From NCBI GenBank assembly GCA_964471755.1, contig CAYYJM010000119.1, forward strand, positions 1-17,806: 17,806 nt of DNA, given 5' to 3'. The notes below the pieces were generated by a model, which searched no databases, was not told the DNA's origin, and worked only from the letters and a program-made list of their open reading frames with translations. The stretch's first letter is position 1, and the number at the start of each line of letters is the position of its first letter. Of the stretch, positions 1-7,140 are shown piece by piece. Origin of the DNA: CAYYJM01 sp964471755. GTDB lineage: Bacteria > Planctomycetota > Planctomycetia > Gemmatales > Gemmataceae. The position numbers were made by a program, and so were the translations under genes.

Positions 1-42
1 TCTCCTGATCTCGCTCGGCGGCATAGGCTTGCTCCGCCATCC

Positions 43-53
43 AGGAGGAGGGG
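43..53 (+). promoter_or_regulatory. Strong Shine-Dalgarno site of the first gene
   Basis: A purine-rich AGGAGGAGGGG run ends 6 nt before the ATG at 60. It fixes the start of the oxidoreductase. Only 59 nt lie upstream in the window, so the operon promoter cannot be assessed. Confidence 0.7.
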
Positions 54-59
54 CCAGCG

Positions 60-1298
60 ATGAAAACCAAAACTCGGTCGAAAATCTCTCGCCGCCAGTT
101 CGTGCAAACGGCCGCAGCCGCCAGCATCGGCCCACTGATCGTGCCACGCCACGTCCTCGGCGGTCCCGGTTACGTCGCCCCCAGTGACACCTTCGGAGCC
201 GCCCTTATCGGCTGTGGCGGTCGGGGCGGCGGCACCTTCGGCGAACTCAGCAAGGGCCTCAACGTCAAGAAGCTGGCCGACTGCGATGTCAAGTTCGTCG
301 GCCGGGCCGATAACAAGACCATCTACACCGACTTCCGCCGGGTCCTCGATCGCAAGGACATCGACCTCGTCGCCATCGCCACGCCGCCCCACTGGCACGC
401 CCTCATCTGCATCGCCGCCGCCCAGGCCGGCAAGGACATCCTCTGCGAGAAACCCCTGACCCGCTGCATCGCCGAGGGCCGCGCCCTCGTCAATGCCGTC
501 AACCGCTACGGCGTCGTCCTCCAGGTCGGCACCTTTGGCCGCTTCGGTGCCAGCGGCAATCCGGACAACATCCTCACGCACAAGATCCTGTCCAGCGGCC
601 TGCTCAAGGACTGCCAGGGCGTCTACATCAAGAAGGGCGGCTTCAAGGTCCGTGAGTGGAGCGGCCGACCCGACCTGCCAACGTCGGCGGTGCCGAAGAA
701 CCTCGACTGGGACATGTACTGCGGCCCGTCGCCGCTCAAACCGTTCGTGCGGCAGCGGTTCGGCGGCACCCATCGCTGCTACTGGGATTACGAAGGCGGC
801 GGCCTCAGCGACATGGGCCAGCACTTCTTCGACCCGGTGCAGTGGACCTTCGCCAAGGACGACACCAGCCCCGTCGAGATCGAGGCGTACGCGCCGCCGG
901 CCCATCCCGAGGTGACCGGCATGTGGGGCTGGGTCGAGCTGAAATACGCCGACGGCCTGACGTTCGTGCTGGAGAGCGGCGAATGGGGCCAGCCGTACGA
1001 CCGCAAGAAGTCCCGGCCGGTTCGCCTCAACGACCTGAGCAGCGAGGACCAGGCGAAGATCCGGGCGATGCCGAACCCGGACAGGCTCGTCACCTTCGCC
1101 GAGGCGGTCAAGACGCGAAAGCGGCCCGGCGGTCATGCCGAGGCGGCGCACCGGGCCGCCACCATCCTGCACCTGGCGAACATCGCCATCCGCGTCGGCC
1201 GGAAGATTCGCTTCGATCCGATCCAGGAGCAGATCATCGGCGACGAGGAGGCCAATCGACTGGTGGCACCGCCAATGCGCGGGCCGTGGCACCTGTAA
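60..1298 (+). CDS. Gfo/Idh/MocA family oxidoreductase with Tat signal
   Basis: A 412-residue NAD(P)-dependent oxidoreductase of the Gfo/Idh/MocA family, which acts on sugars and related polyols; the substrate cannot be read from sequence. A twin-arginine signal with SRRQFVQ at residues 10-16, followed by a small-residue hydrophobic stretch, predicts export by Tat, usual for planctomycete members. The Rossmann glycine loop GCGGRG is at 51-56 and the cofactor/catalysis motif CEKPL at 129-133. The C-terminal part carries the family's DWDMYCGP and GGGLSDMGQHFFD-type segments. The stretch between the second beta strand (ADCDV, about 73-77) and TDFRRVL (about 90-96) is shorter than in many relatives, which may affect the adenine-ribose pocket. 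The start is fixed by the AGGAGG site. It is the first visible gene of a five-gene co-directional run. The family call is firm; the reaction is unknown. Confidence 0.93.
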   Translation: MKTKTRSKISRRQFVQTAAAASIGPLIVPRHVLGGPGYVAPSDTFGAALIGCGGRGGGTFGELSKGLNVKKLADCDVKFVGRADNKTIYTDFRRVLDRKDIDLVAIATPPHWHALICIAAAQAGKDILCEKPLTRCIAEGRALVNAVNRYGVVLQVGTFGRFGASGNPDNILTHKILSSGLLKDCQGVYIKKGGFKVREWSGRPDLPTSAVPKNLDWDMYCGPSPLKPFVRQRFGGTHRCYWDYEGGGLSDMGQHFFDPVQWTFAKDDTSPVEIEAYAPPAHPEVTGMWGWVELKYADGLTFVLESGEWGQPYDRKKSRPVRLNDLSSEDQAKIRAMPNPDRLVTFAEAVKTRKRPGGHAEAAHRAATILHLANIAIRVGRKIRFDPIQEQIIGDEEANRLVAPPMRGPWHL

Positions 1299-1323
1299 GC
1301 GAACTCACCCGGAGAACCTCATC

Positions 1324-2175
1324 ATGGCTCGCCAGCAAGAGAAGAACGCGGAACGGCTGCGGGAACGAGTGGCGAAGTTCCCGACCCCGGCGAAGTCCGA
1401 CGGCAAACTCGCCGAGGTCGATAAGGCCGCGATCGATGCCGCCGTCGCGGACCTGCTCCAGGATCTCGACGGTTCGATCACCGGCCTGGTCGAACTGCTG
1501 ACCGCGAAGGCGGACGACGTTCAGACGCAGCATGCGCTGCATGCCATCGTGATGCGTGTCGGAGGCGAGAGAAACACGGCGTCGGCCCGGGCGGCCGCCC
1601 GGGCTCTGGCCGCGACGTTACAGGCTGATCGGCCGAAGTCGGTCCAGGGGTTCGTGATCCGTCAACTGCAACTGATCGGCGGCGAGCCCCAGACGGCCGC
1701 GATCGGCAAGCTGCTGCTCGATGCGGAACTGGCCGAGACGGCCGCCCAGGCCCTGCTGGCGATCAAGACCGGAGCCGCCGAGCAGTTCCGCCAGGCTCTG
1801 CCGAAGGCGACGGGCAAACTGCGTCCGCTGATGGCACACGGTCTGGGCACCCTCCGGGATCGATCGGCCGCTGAGGCCCTGCGCAAGCTCCTCGACGATG
1901 AAGATCGCGACACGCGCCTGACCGCCGCCTGGGCTCTGGCCAATCTTCCCGATGGCGAGGCAGCGAAGCGATTGCTCGACCTCGCCGCAGCCGCCCGGGG
2001 CTACGAACGCAACAACCTCACCGACTCGTGTCTGCGGCTGGCGGAAAATCTCCTGGCGGCCGACGACAAGGCCAGCGCCCGGCGAATCTACGCGCAACTG
2101 CACGAGAGCCGCACCGACGCCGCCGAACGCTTCGTGAAGGAGGCCGCGGCCCGGGGTCTGATGACGACGAAATGA
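1324..2175 (+). CDS. HEAT-repeat protein
   Basis: A 283-residue, almost entirely helical, soluble protein with no signal peptide. From about residue 55 to 270 it is made of helical pairs rich in Ala and Leu, such as the segments around LMAHGLGTLRDRSAAEALRKLL and DRDTRLTAAWALANLPDGEA. These match HEAT/PBS-lyase HEAT-like repeats, which act as protein-binding scaffolds. The N-terminus (about 1-30) is charged and lysine/arginine rich. The ATG at 1324 is preceded by GGAG with a 9-nt spacer; an upstream reading frame overlapping the oxidoreductase is not used. The stop overlaps the next start (ATGA), so it is probably translationally coupled to the membrane acyltransferase. No enzyme motif is seen; a scaffold or regulatory role for a neighbour is inference. 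Confidence 0.85.
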   Translation: MARQQEKNAERLRERVAKFPTPAKSDGKLAEVDKAAIDAAVADLLQDLDGSITGLVELLTAKADDVQTQHALHAIVMRVGGERNTASARAAARALAATLQADRPKSVQGFVIRQLQLIGGEPQTAAIGKLLLDAELAETAAQALLAIKTGAAEQFRQALPKATGKLRPLMAHGLGTLRDRSAAEALRKLLDDEDRDTRLTAAWALANLPDGEAAKRLLDLAAAARGYERNNLTDSCLRLAENLLAADDKASARRIYAQLHESRTDAAERFVKEAAARGLMTTK

Positions 2176-3308
2176 CATCCCAGGACCTGAGCAAACCTAC
2201 CGTGACCCCGGCACCGATTTCTGCGCGCGTGGCCTGGCTCGACCAGTTCCGCGGCTACACCGTCCTGGGCATGTTCGTCGTCAACTTCCTGGGCGGCTTC
2301 GCGGTCGTGCCGGCGTGGCTGAAGCATCACCACACCTACTGTAGCTACGCCGACACGATCATGCCGCAGTTCCTCTTCGCCGTCGGCGTCGGCTACCGGC
2401 TGACGTTCCGTCGGCGACTCGAACGCGGCGGCTGGTGGGCCGCGATCGGCCATGCTTTCTCGCGCAACCTGGGTCTGCTCCTGGTCGCGTTCCTCGTCTA
2501 CCATGCCGGCAAAGGCGTCCGCACCTGGTCGGAACTGACCGGCCCGGAATTGTGGCCGGCCCTGGCGGCCGGACTGAAACGCGATTTCTTCCAGACGTTG
2601 ACCCACATCGCGGTTGCGTCGCTCTGGGTGCTGCCGGTCATCGGCCTGGGCACCGGGCCGCGTGCCGCCTGGCTGATCCTCTCGGCGGCGCTACACCTGA
2701 TCGCCTCGCACCTGGGCTATTACGAATGGGTCAACGCCTCCCCGAAGGGCATCGACGGCGGCCCGCTCGGCTTCCTCACCTGGACGATCCCGCTGCTGGT
2801 CGGCACGTTCGCCGCCGACGCCCTGCTCACCGATCGGCCTCGGACCCGGACCATGCTCGCCCTGGCCGTCGCACTGATGCTCGTCGGCTACGGTCTGTCG
2901 TGTCTGAACAGGGTCACGCCACCAAACGACCCGGTGGCGAGCATCGCCGACCTGTTCGTCGAGCCGCCGTTTCTGCCACCCGCGAAGGAGGTCAATCTCT
3001 GGACGATGAGCCAGCGTTCGGGCAGCCTGACCTACCTGGCGTTCGGGGCCGGCTTCGCGCTCCTGGTGGCCCTGGGCTTTCTGGCCCTGGAGCAGCGAAC
3101 GGGCTGGACGTGGAGCGTGTTCACGACCCCGGGCCGGAACGCCCTGGCCGGCTACCTCATCCACGACGTGGTGGATGAGGCCATCAGCCCGTACCTGCCG
3201 TGGGACGCGCCGCTCGGGTTCGCCCTGGCGGGGCTGCTCGTCTACCTGCTGATCTGCTGGGTGATCCTGCGTCACCTGGAGAAGCAGAAGCTGTTCCTGA
3301 AGCTCTGA
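2172..3308 (+). CDS. DUF5009 / HGSNAT-like membrane acyltransferase
   Basis: A 378-residue polytopic inner-membrane protein with roughly nine or ten hydrophobic segments. The N-terminal signature WLDQFRGYTVLGMFVVN (about 22-38), then a His cluster (52-54) and DTIMPQFLFAVGVGYRLTF (about 61-79), matches the heparan-alpha-glucosaminide N-acetyltransferase-like / DUF5009 family. That family is proposed to move acetyl groups across the membrane onto glycans. The His cluster occupies the loop where the family has its conserved histidine; assigning catalysis to it is inference. The C-terminus has GRNALAGYLIHD, another family-typical segment, and ends in a basic tail. The ATG overlaps the HEAT gene stop by 4 nt, supporting this start. 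The next gene begins 16 nt after the stop. The acceptor is unknown; a surface or dietary polysaccharide fits the neighbourhood. Confidence 0.85.
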   Translation: MTSQDLSKPTVTPAPISARVAWLDQFRGYTVLGMFVVNFLGGFAVVPAWLKHHHTYCSYADTIMPQFLFAVGVGYRLTFRRRLERGGWWAAIGHAFSRNLGLLLVAFLVYHAGKGVRTWSELTGPELWPALAAGLKRDFFQTLTHIAVASLWVLPVIGLGTGPRAAWLILSAALHLIASHLGYYEWVNASPKGIDGGPLGFLTWTIPLLVGTFAADALLTDRPRTRTMLALAVALMLVGYGLSCLNRVTPPNDPVASIADLFVEPPFLPPAKEVNLWTMSQRSGSLTYLAFGAGFALLVALGFLALEQRTGWTWSVFTTPGRNALAGYLIHDVVDEAISPYLPWDAPLGFALAGLLVYLLICWVILRHLEKQKLFLKL

Positions 3309-3324
3309 CCGAGGGGTTCCTCCC

Positions 3325-4386
3325 ATGCTCCGTCGTTTCCTGGCCGTGTTCCTCCTCGTTCCGCTCCTTGGTGCCGAAGGCCCGCCGAGTTATCCGCCCG
3401 TCGCGGAGGTTCGTGCCGCGTTCCACAAGCTGCTCGATCGGCCGAAGGTGCCGCTCGACGTGCAGCACGGCAAATCGGTGATCGCCGGGGATCTCGTCGA
3501 GGAAACCGCCTCCTTCGCCGCCGAGAAGAAGGCCGACGGCTCCATCGAGCGCGTGCCGGTCCTGATCGTTCGTCCGGGCAAGATCGAGGGCCGGGCTCCC
3601 GTCGCCATCGTGCTGCACGGCACCGGCGGCACGAAGCAGGCCGTCAAGGGCTGGCTGACCGACTTCGCCAAACGCGGCTTCATCGGCGTGGCCATCGACG
3701 CGCGGTATCATGGTGGCCGCATCGCTGCCGGGAGAGGTTCCGGGGCGTACAACGAGGCCGTCATCCGCGCCTGGCGAACGCCCTCCGGCCAGGCCCATGA
3801 GCATCCCTTCTGGTACGACACCTGCTGGGATCTGTGGCGTCTGCTCGACTACCTCCAGGCACGCCCCGACGTGGACCCGAAGCGGATCGCCATGCTCGGC
3901 ATCAGCATGGGCGGTATCGAGACGTGGCTGGCCGGCACGGTCGATGAGCGTGTCGCGGTGCTGGTGCCGCTGATCGGCGTGCAGTCGATGCGCTGGAGCC
4001 TGGCGAACGACCGCTGGCAGGCCCGTGCCAACACGATCCGGACGGCCCACGAGGCGGCGGCCCGGGATCTTGGCGAGGGCAAGGTCAACGCCAGGGTCTG
4101 TCGGGCTCTGTGGGCAAAGATCCTGCCGGGCATCCTCGACCGCTTCGACTGTCCGAGCATGCTGCGGCTGGCGGCCGGCCGACCGATGCTCATCCTGAGC
4201 GGCGAGCTGGACGCGAACTGTCCACTCGAAGGCGCGAAACTGGCCCACGCCGAGGCGGAAAAGGCGTATCGGGCCGCCGGGGCAGGCGATAAGCTGAAGA
4301 TGCTCGTCGCGCAGGGCGTCGGCCACAAGGTGACCGAGGAACACCGCCAGGCGGCGATCGACTGGTGCGTTCGCTGGCTGAAATAG
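3325..4386 (+). CDS. Secreted alpha/beta hydrolase (dienelactone hydrolase-like)
   Basis: A 353-residue serine hydrolase of the alpha/beta fold with an N-terminal signal peptide (MLRRF then a hydrophobic core to about residue 17), so probably periplasmic. The oxyanion segment LHGTGGTK lies at 98-105, the nucleophile elbow GISMGG puts Ser at 194, the acid is probably Asp296 in SGELDANCP, and the base is His334 in GVGHKVTEEH. The complete triad argues for an active enzyme, most like the acetyl-xylan esterase/dienelactone hydrolase branch. The Shine-Dalgarno GAGGGG sits 8 nt before ATG. Its place after a putative glycan acyltransferase suggests deacylation of a related substrate, which is inference. 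Its stop is 25 nt before the next gene. Confidence 0.9.
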   Translation: MLRRFLAVFLLVPLLGAEGPPSYPPVAEVRAAFHKLLDRPKVPLDVQHGKSVIAGDLVEETASFAAEKKADGSIERVPVLIVRPGKIEGRAPVAIVLHGTGGTKQAVKGWLTDFAKRGFIGVAIDARYHGGRIAAGRGSGAYNEAVIRAWRTPSGQAHEHPFWYDTCWDLWRLLDYLQARPDVDPKRIAMLGISMGGIETWLAGTVDERVAVLVPLIGVQSMRWSLANDRWQARANTIRTAHEAAARDLGEGKVNARVCRALWAKILPGILDRFDCPSMLRLAAGRPMLILSGELDANCPLEGAKLAHAEAEKAYRAAGAGDKLKMLVAQGVGHKVTEEHRQAAIDWCVRWLK

Positions 4387-4394
4387 CCGGCGGC

Positions 4395-4404
4395 AGGAGG
4401 AGGG
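4395..4404 (+). promoter_or_regulatory. Shine-Dalgarno site deciding the GTG start of the macro-TIR gene
   Basis: AGGAGGAGGG lies 7 nt upstream of the GTG at 4412. No comparably placed ATG exists, so this site decides the start. It is nearly identical to the site before the first gene of the run, suggesting high translation. Confidence 0.7.
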
Positions 4405-4411
4405 CGTTGCC

Positions 4412-5431
4412 GTGGTCCTGCTCGACTACATCACCATCTACCGTCGTGGCCGGGAGCCAGCACGGATCGAGTTGTACCAGGGCGACCTGACCGACCTGTC
4501 GCCGCGTGAGGCGTCCGACGCGGTCGTCGCGGCCGCCTTCCCCAACAGTTACGCGCCAACGCCGGGTACGCTGATCGAGTCGCTCCTGGAGCGTGGTCTG
4601 TCCGTCAAACGACTCGCCGCCAACAAGGAAGTCGATCTGCGCGACGTGTTTTCGATCTGGCTGTCGCGTGAGATCGAGCATCCGCCGGCCGGCCCGGGCC
4701 TGCGGTATCGCCGACTCGTCTGCTTCGAGCCGCACTGGAAGGACTACTGGCGTCACCCGGCCAACGTGGTCGAGGAACTCTACCAGGGGCTGTCGCCGTT
4801 TCTGGGCGGCTCGATGAACTTACAGACGATCGCCATGCCGATGCTCGGTGCCGGTCTGATCGGCTGTACGATCGAGGAGATGCTGCCGGCCCTGGTCGAG
4901 ACGCCGATTCGCTGGATCAACACCGGCTTTCCGCTGCGCTGTGTCCGGCTGTGTGCCTATCGGCCGCACGACGTCCAGGCGGCCCGCAAGGTGTTCGCCG
5001 GCATCAAGGCGCGGTTCCATCGCTTCGACCTGTTCGTGAGTTACTGCCACGACGACCGCGACCGGGTCGAGGCGTTCCTGGAGGTGCTGGCCGAGCGTGA
5101 TCCGGCACCGGGTTATTTCATGGACCGGAGCAATCTGTCGGTTGGCGACCGGCACTGGGAAGAGATCGGCCAGTCGATCCGGGCGGCAGCCTTCTTCGTA
5201 CCGTTTCTGTCGCCGTCGTACCTGCGTTCGCCGGCGTGCATGAACGAGTTCAGCCAGGCGTGGATGTCCCAGGAACTGACGCAGCGGCCGTACTTCTTCC
5301 CGGTGCTGCTGCGTGAATCGGCCCTGACGCCGTGGATGATGCAGGTGAACTACAGCGACTGCACCTGCACGGGTCCGGCGTTGGAGAACGCGGCGCGGTC
5401 GCTGCTGCGACAGCTGGCCGGGATGGCGTGA
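4412..5431 (+). CDS. Macro-like domain fused to TIR domain protein
   Basis: A 339-residue cytosolic protein with two domains. Residues about 18-185 look macro-like: IELYQGDLTDL (19-29), then DAVVAAAFPNSY (36-47), recalls the macro signature GDIT...DAIVNAAN, and IAMPMLGAGLIGC (140-152) sits where macro domains have their second ADP-ribose-binding glycine loop. The canonical glycine-rich GGGV loop is not intact. Residues about 203-320 are a TIR domain: FDLFVSYCHDD (205-215), FMDRSNLSVGDRHWEEI (236-252), FFVPFLSPSYLRS (261-273) and CMNEF (276-280), where Glu279 fits the catalytic glutamate of NAD-cleaving TIRs. TIR NADases act in antiphage defence and signalling, and macro domains bind or process ADP-ribose. 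Combining both suggests production and sensing or processing of the product in one chain (inference). It has no signal peptide or membrane segment. It is the last gene of the run; the insertion sequence starts 6 nt after its stop and leaves it intact. The TIR call is firm; macro is moderate. Confidence 0.87.
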   Translation: MVLLDYITIYRRGREPARIELYQGDLTDLSPREASDAVVAAAFPNSYAPTPGTLIESLLERGLSVKRLAANKEVDLRDVFSIWLSREIEHPPAGPGLRYRRLVCFEPHWKDYWRHPANVVEELYQGLSPFLGGSMNLQTIAMPMLGAGLIGCTIEEMLPALVETPIRWINTGFPLRCVRLCAYRPHDVQAARKVFAGIKARFHRFDLFVSYCHDDRDRVEAFLEVLAERDPAPGYFMDRSNLSVGDRHWEEIGQSIRAAAFFVPFLSPSYLRSPACMNEFSQAWMSQELTQRPYFFPVLLRESALTPWMMQVNYSDCTCTGPALENAARSLLRQLAGMA

Positions 5432-5436
5432 GAGGC

Positions 5437-5452
5437 GAGCCGGTTGCGCTGT
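5437..5452 (+). repeat. Left terminal inverted repeat of the insertion sequence
   Basis: GAGCCGGTTGCGCTGT matches the reverse complement of the right end with a single mismatch at position 13. Its last base is the first base of the transposase stop codon complement, so coding runs into the repeat. Confidence 0.82.
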
Positions 5453-6828
5453 CAGGCAGGCGGCGCGTCGTCCGGCGGTTGACGGAGGGCCTGGGCGACG
5501 GTGCCCAGGCGCGTCTGGCCGAGGGGCCCCTCCCAGCGGGGGGCCCGCGTCAGCAGTGCTGCGAACACGGCGTGGACGATGAACACCACGCCGATCTGGG
5601 CATGGAACCGGAACGCCCCGGTCACGTTGCCGTCGTCCGCCCCCCAGAACACCTTCAACCGCGCGTTGACCCGCTCGACCGCCGTACGACCCTTGTAGCG
5701 CCGCTCGAATTCCTTCGTCGCTCGCGGGATCGGCGGGAAGCGCCGCAGGTCGCGCTCCTTGGGCAAGCGCACCTGCAATCCGTAGTCCTTGCCGGCGTTG
5801 CACACGCCGTCGTGCGGGCACTGCCAGTCCTCGTGCCGCGCCGGGCAGCGGTACTTCAGCGTGCCGCGGTCCTTCTCGTAGCCGGTGTACGACATCCTGT
5901 GCCGCACCGGCGGGTCGGTCGTCGTGTCGTAGCAGAAGAGCGTCCCGGTCTCGTCATGCACGACGTTGAGCGGCAGGCGGCCGCCCGAGCCGAAGTCGCG
6001 CCGCTCGGGTTCCTCCTTCCACAACGCCCGCATCTGGATGAGCGGCTTGACGCCGCGCCGGTCGAGCTCGTCGTGGACCTTCTCGTCGTCGGCCGCCTTG
6101 TCGTAGGCGAGCGTCGCGATCCGACCTTGGGGCAGGTTGGCCTCGGCCTGGTCCAGCAGCGCCGCGCCGCGCTCGTTGTCGCCGGCCTTGGTGTCGGTGA
6201 CGTCGTAGGCGAGGACGACCTCGTGTTCGACATCGACCAGGAGGTGGAGCTTGTAGCCGAACCACTCGACCACGTCGGTGACCCGGCCGTCGGCGTCCTT
6301 GTATTCCTTGCGGCCGCCGGACGGTTGCGGCAGGCCCTGGTCGACTTCCTCCTGGACCGCACGGGCGTCGCGTTTGGCCCGGCCGGACAAGGCGGTGGCA
6401 TCGCCGGCGGTGTGGCGGCCGAGGTCGCCGACGGCACCGCCGAGGCGCTGGACCAGGGCGTCGAAGATGGCCTTCAGGCGGCCGCGGTGCGGGTCCTGTC
6501 CGAGGGTGTCCAGGAAGCGCGACAGGTTGTGGTTGTTGGGGATGTCGTCCTCGGATGCGATGCCGATCAGGCGGCACAGGTGTGGGTTTCGGTGCAGCTC
6601 GGCCAGGCAGGCGTTGAACGACACGTGGCGGAGCAGGACGGTCAAAAGGACGACGGCCCAGAGGCGTTCGACGGGGTAGTCGTCGCGGCCTTTGCCGCGG
6701 GCTTGGCGTAGGCCGGCCAGGAGGTCGTCGTCGGGGACGGCGCGGAGGAAGTCCCCGATGGTGACAAGGGGGGGACAGTCTTCGAGTTCGCCCCAGGCGA
6801 ACAGGGGCTGGGTGGCGTGGATAAGCAC
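5452..6828 (-). CDS. DDE transposase of the insertion sequence
   Basis: A 458-residue transposase. The N-terminal helical region (about 20-130, with YPVERLWAVVLLTVLLRHVS and IPNNHNLSRFLDTLG) resembles the DUF772-type DNA-binding part of IS1182/IS5-like enzymes. The catalytic triad reads as Asp143 (GDATAL), Asp243 (LAYDKAADDEK) and Glu385 (RTAVERVNARLK), all present, so it may be active. A cysteine-containing insert (Cys328, Cys337, Cys343) precedes the last catalytic block and may bind metal. The GTG at 6828 is chosen because GGGAGG lies 6 nt upstream. The frame stays open further upstream to an ATG at 7020, but that stretch passes through a hairpin and the right terminal repeat and lacks domain-like sequence. 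It is transcribed toward, and convergent with, the macro-TIR gene. Confidence 0.9.
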   Translation of the reverse strand: MLIHATQPLFAWGELEDCPPLVTIGDFLRAVPDDDLLAGLRQARGKGRDDYPVERLWAVVLLTVLLRHVSFNACLAELHRNPHLCRLIGIASEDDIPNNHNLSRFLDTLGQDPHRGRLKAIFDALVQRLGGAVGDLGRHTAGDATALSGRAKRDARAVQEEVDQGLPQPSGGRKEYKDADGRVTDVVEWFGYKLHLLVDVEHEVVLAYDVTDTKAGDNERGAALLDQAEANLPQGRIATLAYDKAADDEKVHDELDRRGVKPLIQMRALWKEEPERRDFGSGGRLPLNVVHDETGTLFCYDTTTDPPVRHRMSYTGYEKDRGTLKYRCPARHEDWQCPHDGVCNAGKDYGLQVRLPKERDLRRFPPIPRATKEFERRYKGRTAVERVNARLKVFWGADDGNVTGAFRFHAQIGVVFIVHAVFAALLTRAPRWEGPLGQTRLGTVAQALRQPPDDAPPA

Positions 6829-6834
6829 AGCGGA

Positions 6835-6840
6835 CCTCCC
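6835..6840 (-). promoter_or_regulatory. Shine-Dalgarno site deciding the GTG start of the transposase
   Basis: On the minus strand GGGAGG precedes GTG at 6828 by 6 nt. This favours a 458-residue product over the 522-residue alternative starting at 7020. Confidence 0.6.
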
Positions 6841-6900
6841 GGTGGTGGTGCCGGGGATCTTACAGCGCATGGCAAACCCCGGGGAGAGGCGGGCTGGGGT

Positions 6901-6931
6901 AAAAATCGTGAAAAGGGGCCGGGTCAGCCCC
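6901..6931 (-). terminator. Terminator-like hairpin inside the IS, upstream of the transposase
   Basis: On the minus strand GGGGC and GCCCC (5 bp, loop of 7) are followed directly by TTTTCACGATTTTT. It lies about 70 nt upstream of the transposase GTG, inside the element. Intrinsic terminators at this place are known to protect IS transposases from read-through transcription; whether this one terminates is inference. The stem is short but all GC. Confidence 0.45.
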
Positions 6932-7011
6932 GGCGAGCCCTGTTTGAAAGCGGCAACTGGGGTAAGACAAAAAACCACGTCGCGCAACTCCAACAATGAC
7001 AACAGCCCGCA

Positions 7012-7027
7012 ACATCGCAACCGGCTC
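7012..7027 (-). repeat. Right terminal inverted repeat of the insertion sequence
   Basis: Read on the minus strand this is GAGCCGGTTGCGATGT, matching the left end at 15 of 16 positions including 12 contiguous bases from the tip. Confidence 0.82.
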
Positions 7028-7045
7028 TCTCTCGCCTGGTTCCTC

Positions 7046-7075
7046 TGGACAGCCGCGAACGGGCGATGCTACACT
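7046..7075 (+). promoter_or_regulatory. Candidate sigma70-type promoter for the glycosyltransferase
   Basis: TGGACA (5 of 6 to TTGACA) is separated by 18 nt from TACACT (4 of 6 to TATAAT), which is preceded by TGC, an extended -10. It lies 65 nt upstream of the ATG at 7141 and just outside the insertion sequence, so the gene appears to keep its own promoter despite the insertion. Judged by eye only. Confidence 0.4.
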
Positions 7076-7140
7076 TCTTCCCGAATTTCAACCTGGCCTG
7101 GCCCATCTGCGGTCGTCCGGTGTCTCCGGGAGAAAACGTC

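Larger units (their letters stand above)
5437..7027. mobile_element. Complete insertion sequence, about 1.59 kb, DDE transposase type
   Basis: The element is bounded by inverted copies of GAGCCGGTTGCG, extending to 15 of 16 matching bases, and contains one transposase gene on the minus strand that nearly fills it. The transposase stop lies inside the left inverted repeat. A target-site duplication was looked for directly outside both repeats and not found, so the exact ends could differ by a few bases or the copy may be old. It sits between the macro-TIR gene and the glycosyltransferase promoter region and interrupts no visible gene. The transposase architecture resembles the IS1182/IS5 side of the DDE families; the precise family is uncertain. 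Confidence 0.85.

Noticed and set aside
3184..4344. Long minus-strand frame opposite the alpha/beta hydrolase
   Set aside because: The plus strand encodes a full catalytic triad and signal peptide; the antisense frame has no domain-like sequence.
5332..6711. Open frame of 459 codons on the plus strand across the IS
   Set aside because: It lies antisense to the transposase, whose catalytic motifs are clear. The translation is low complexity (Val/Arg/Gly-rich) and follows from high GC at third positions.
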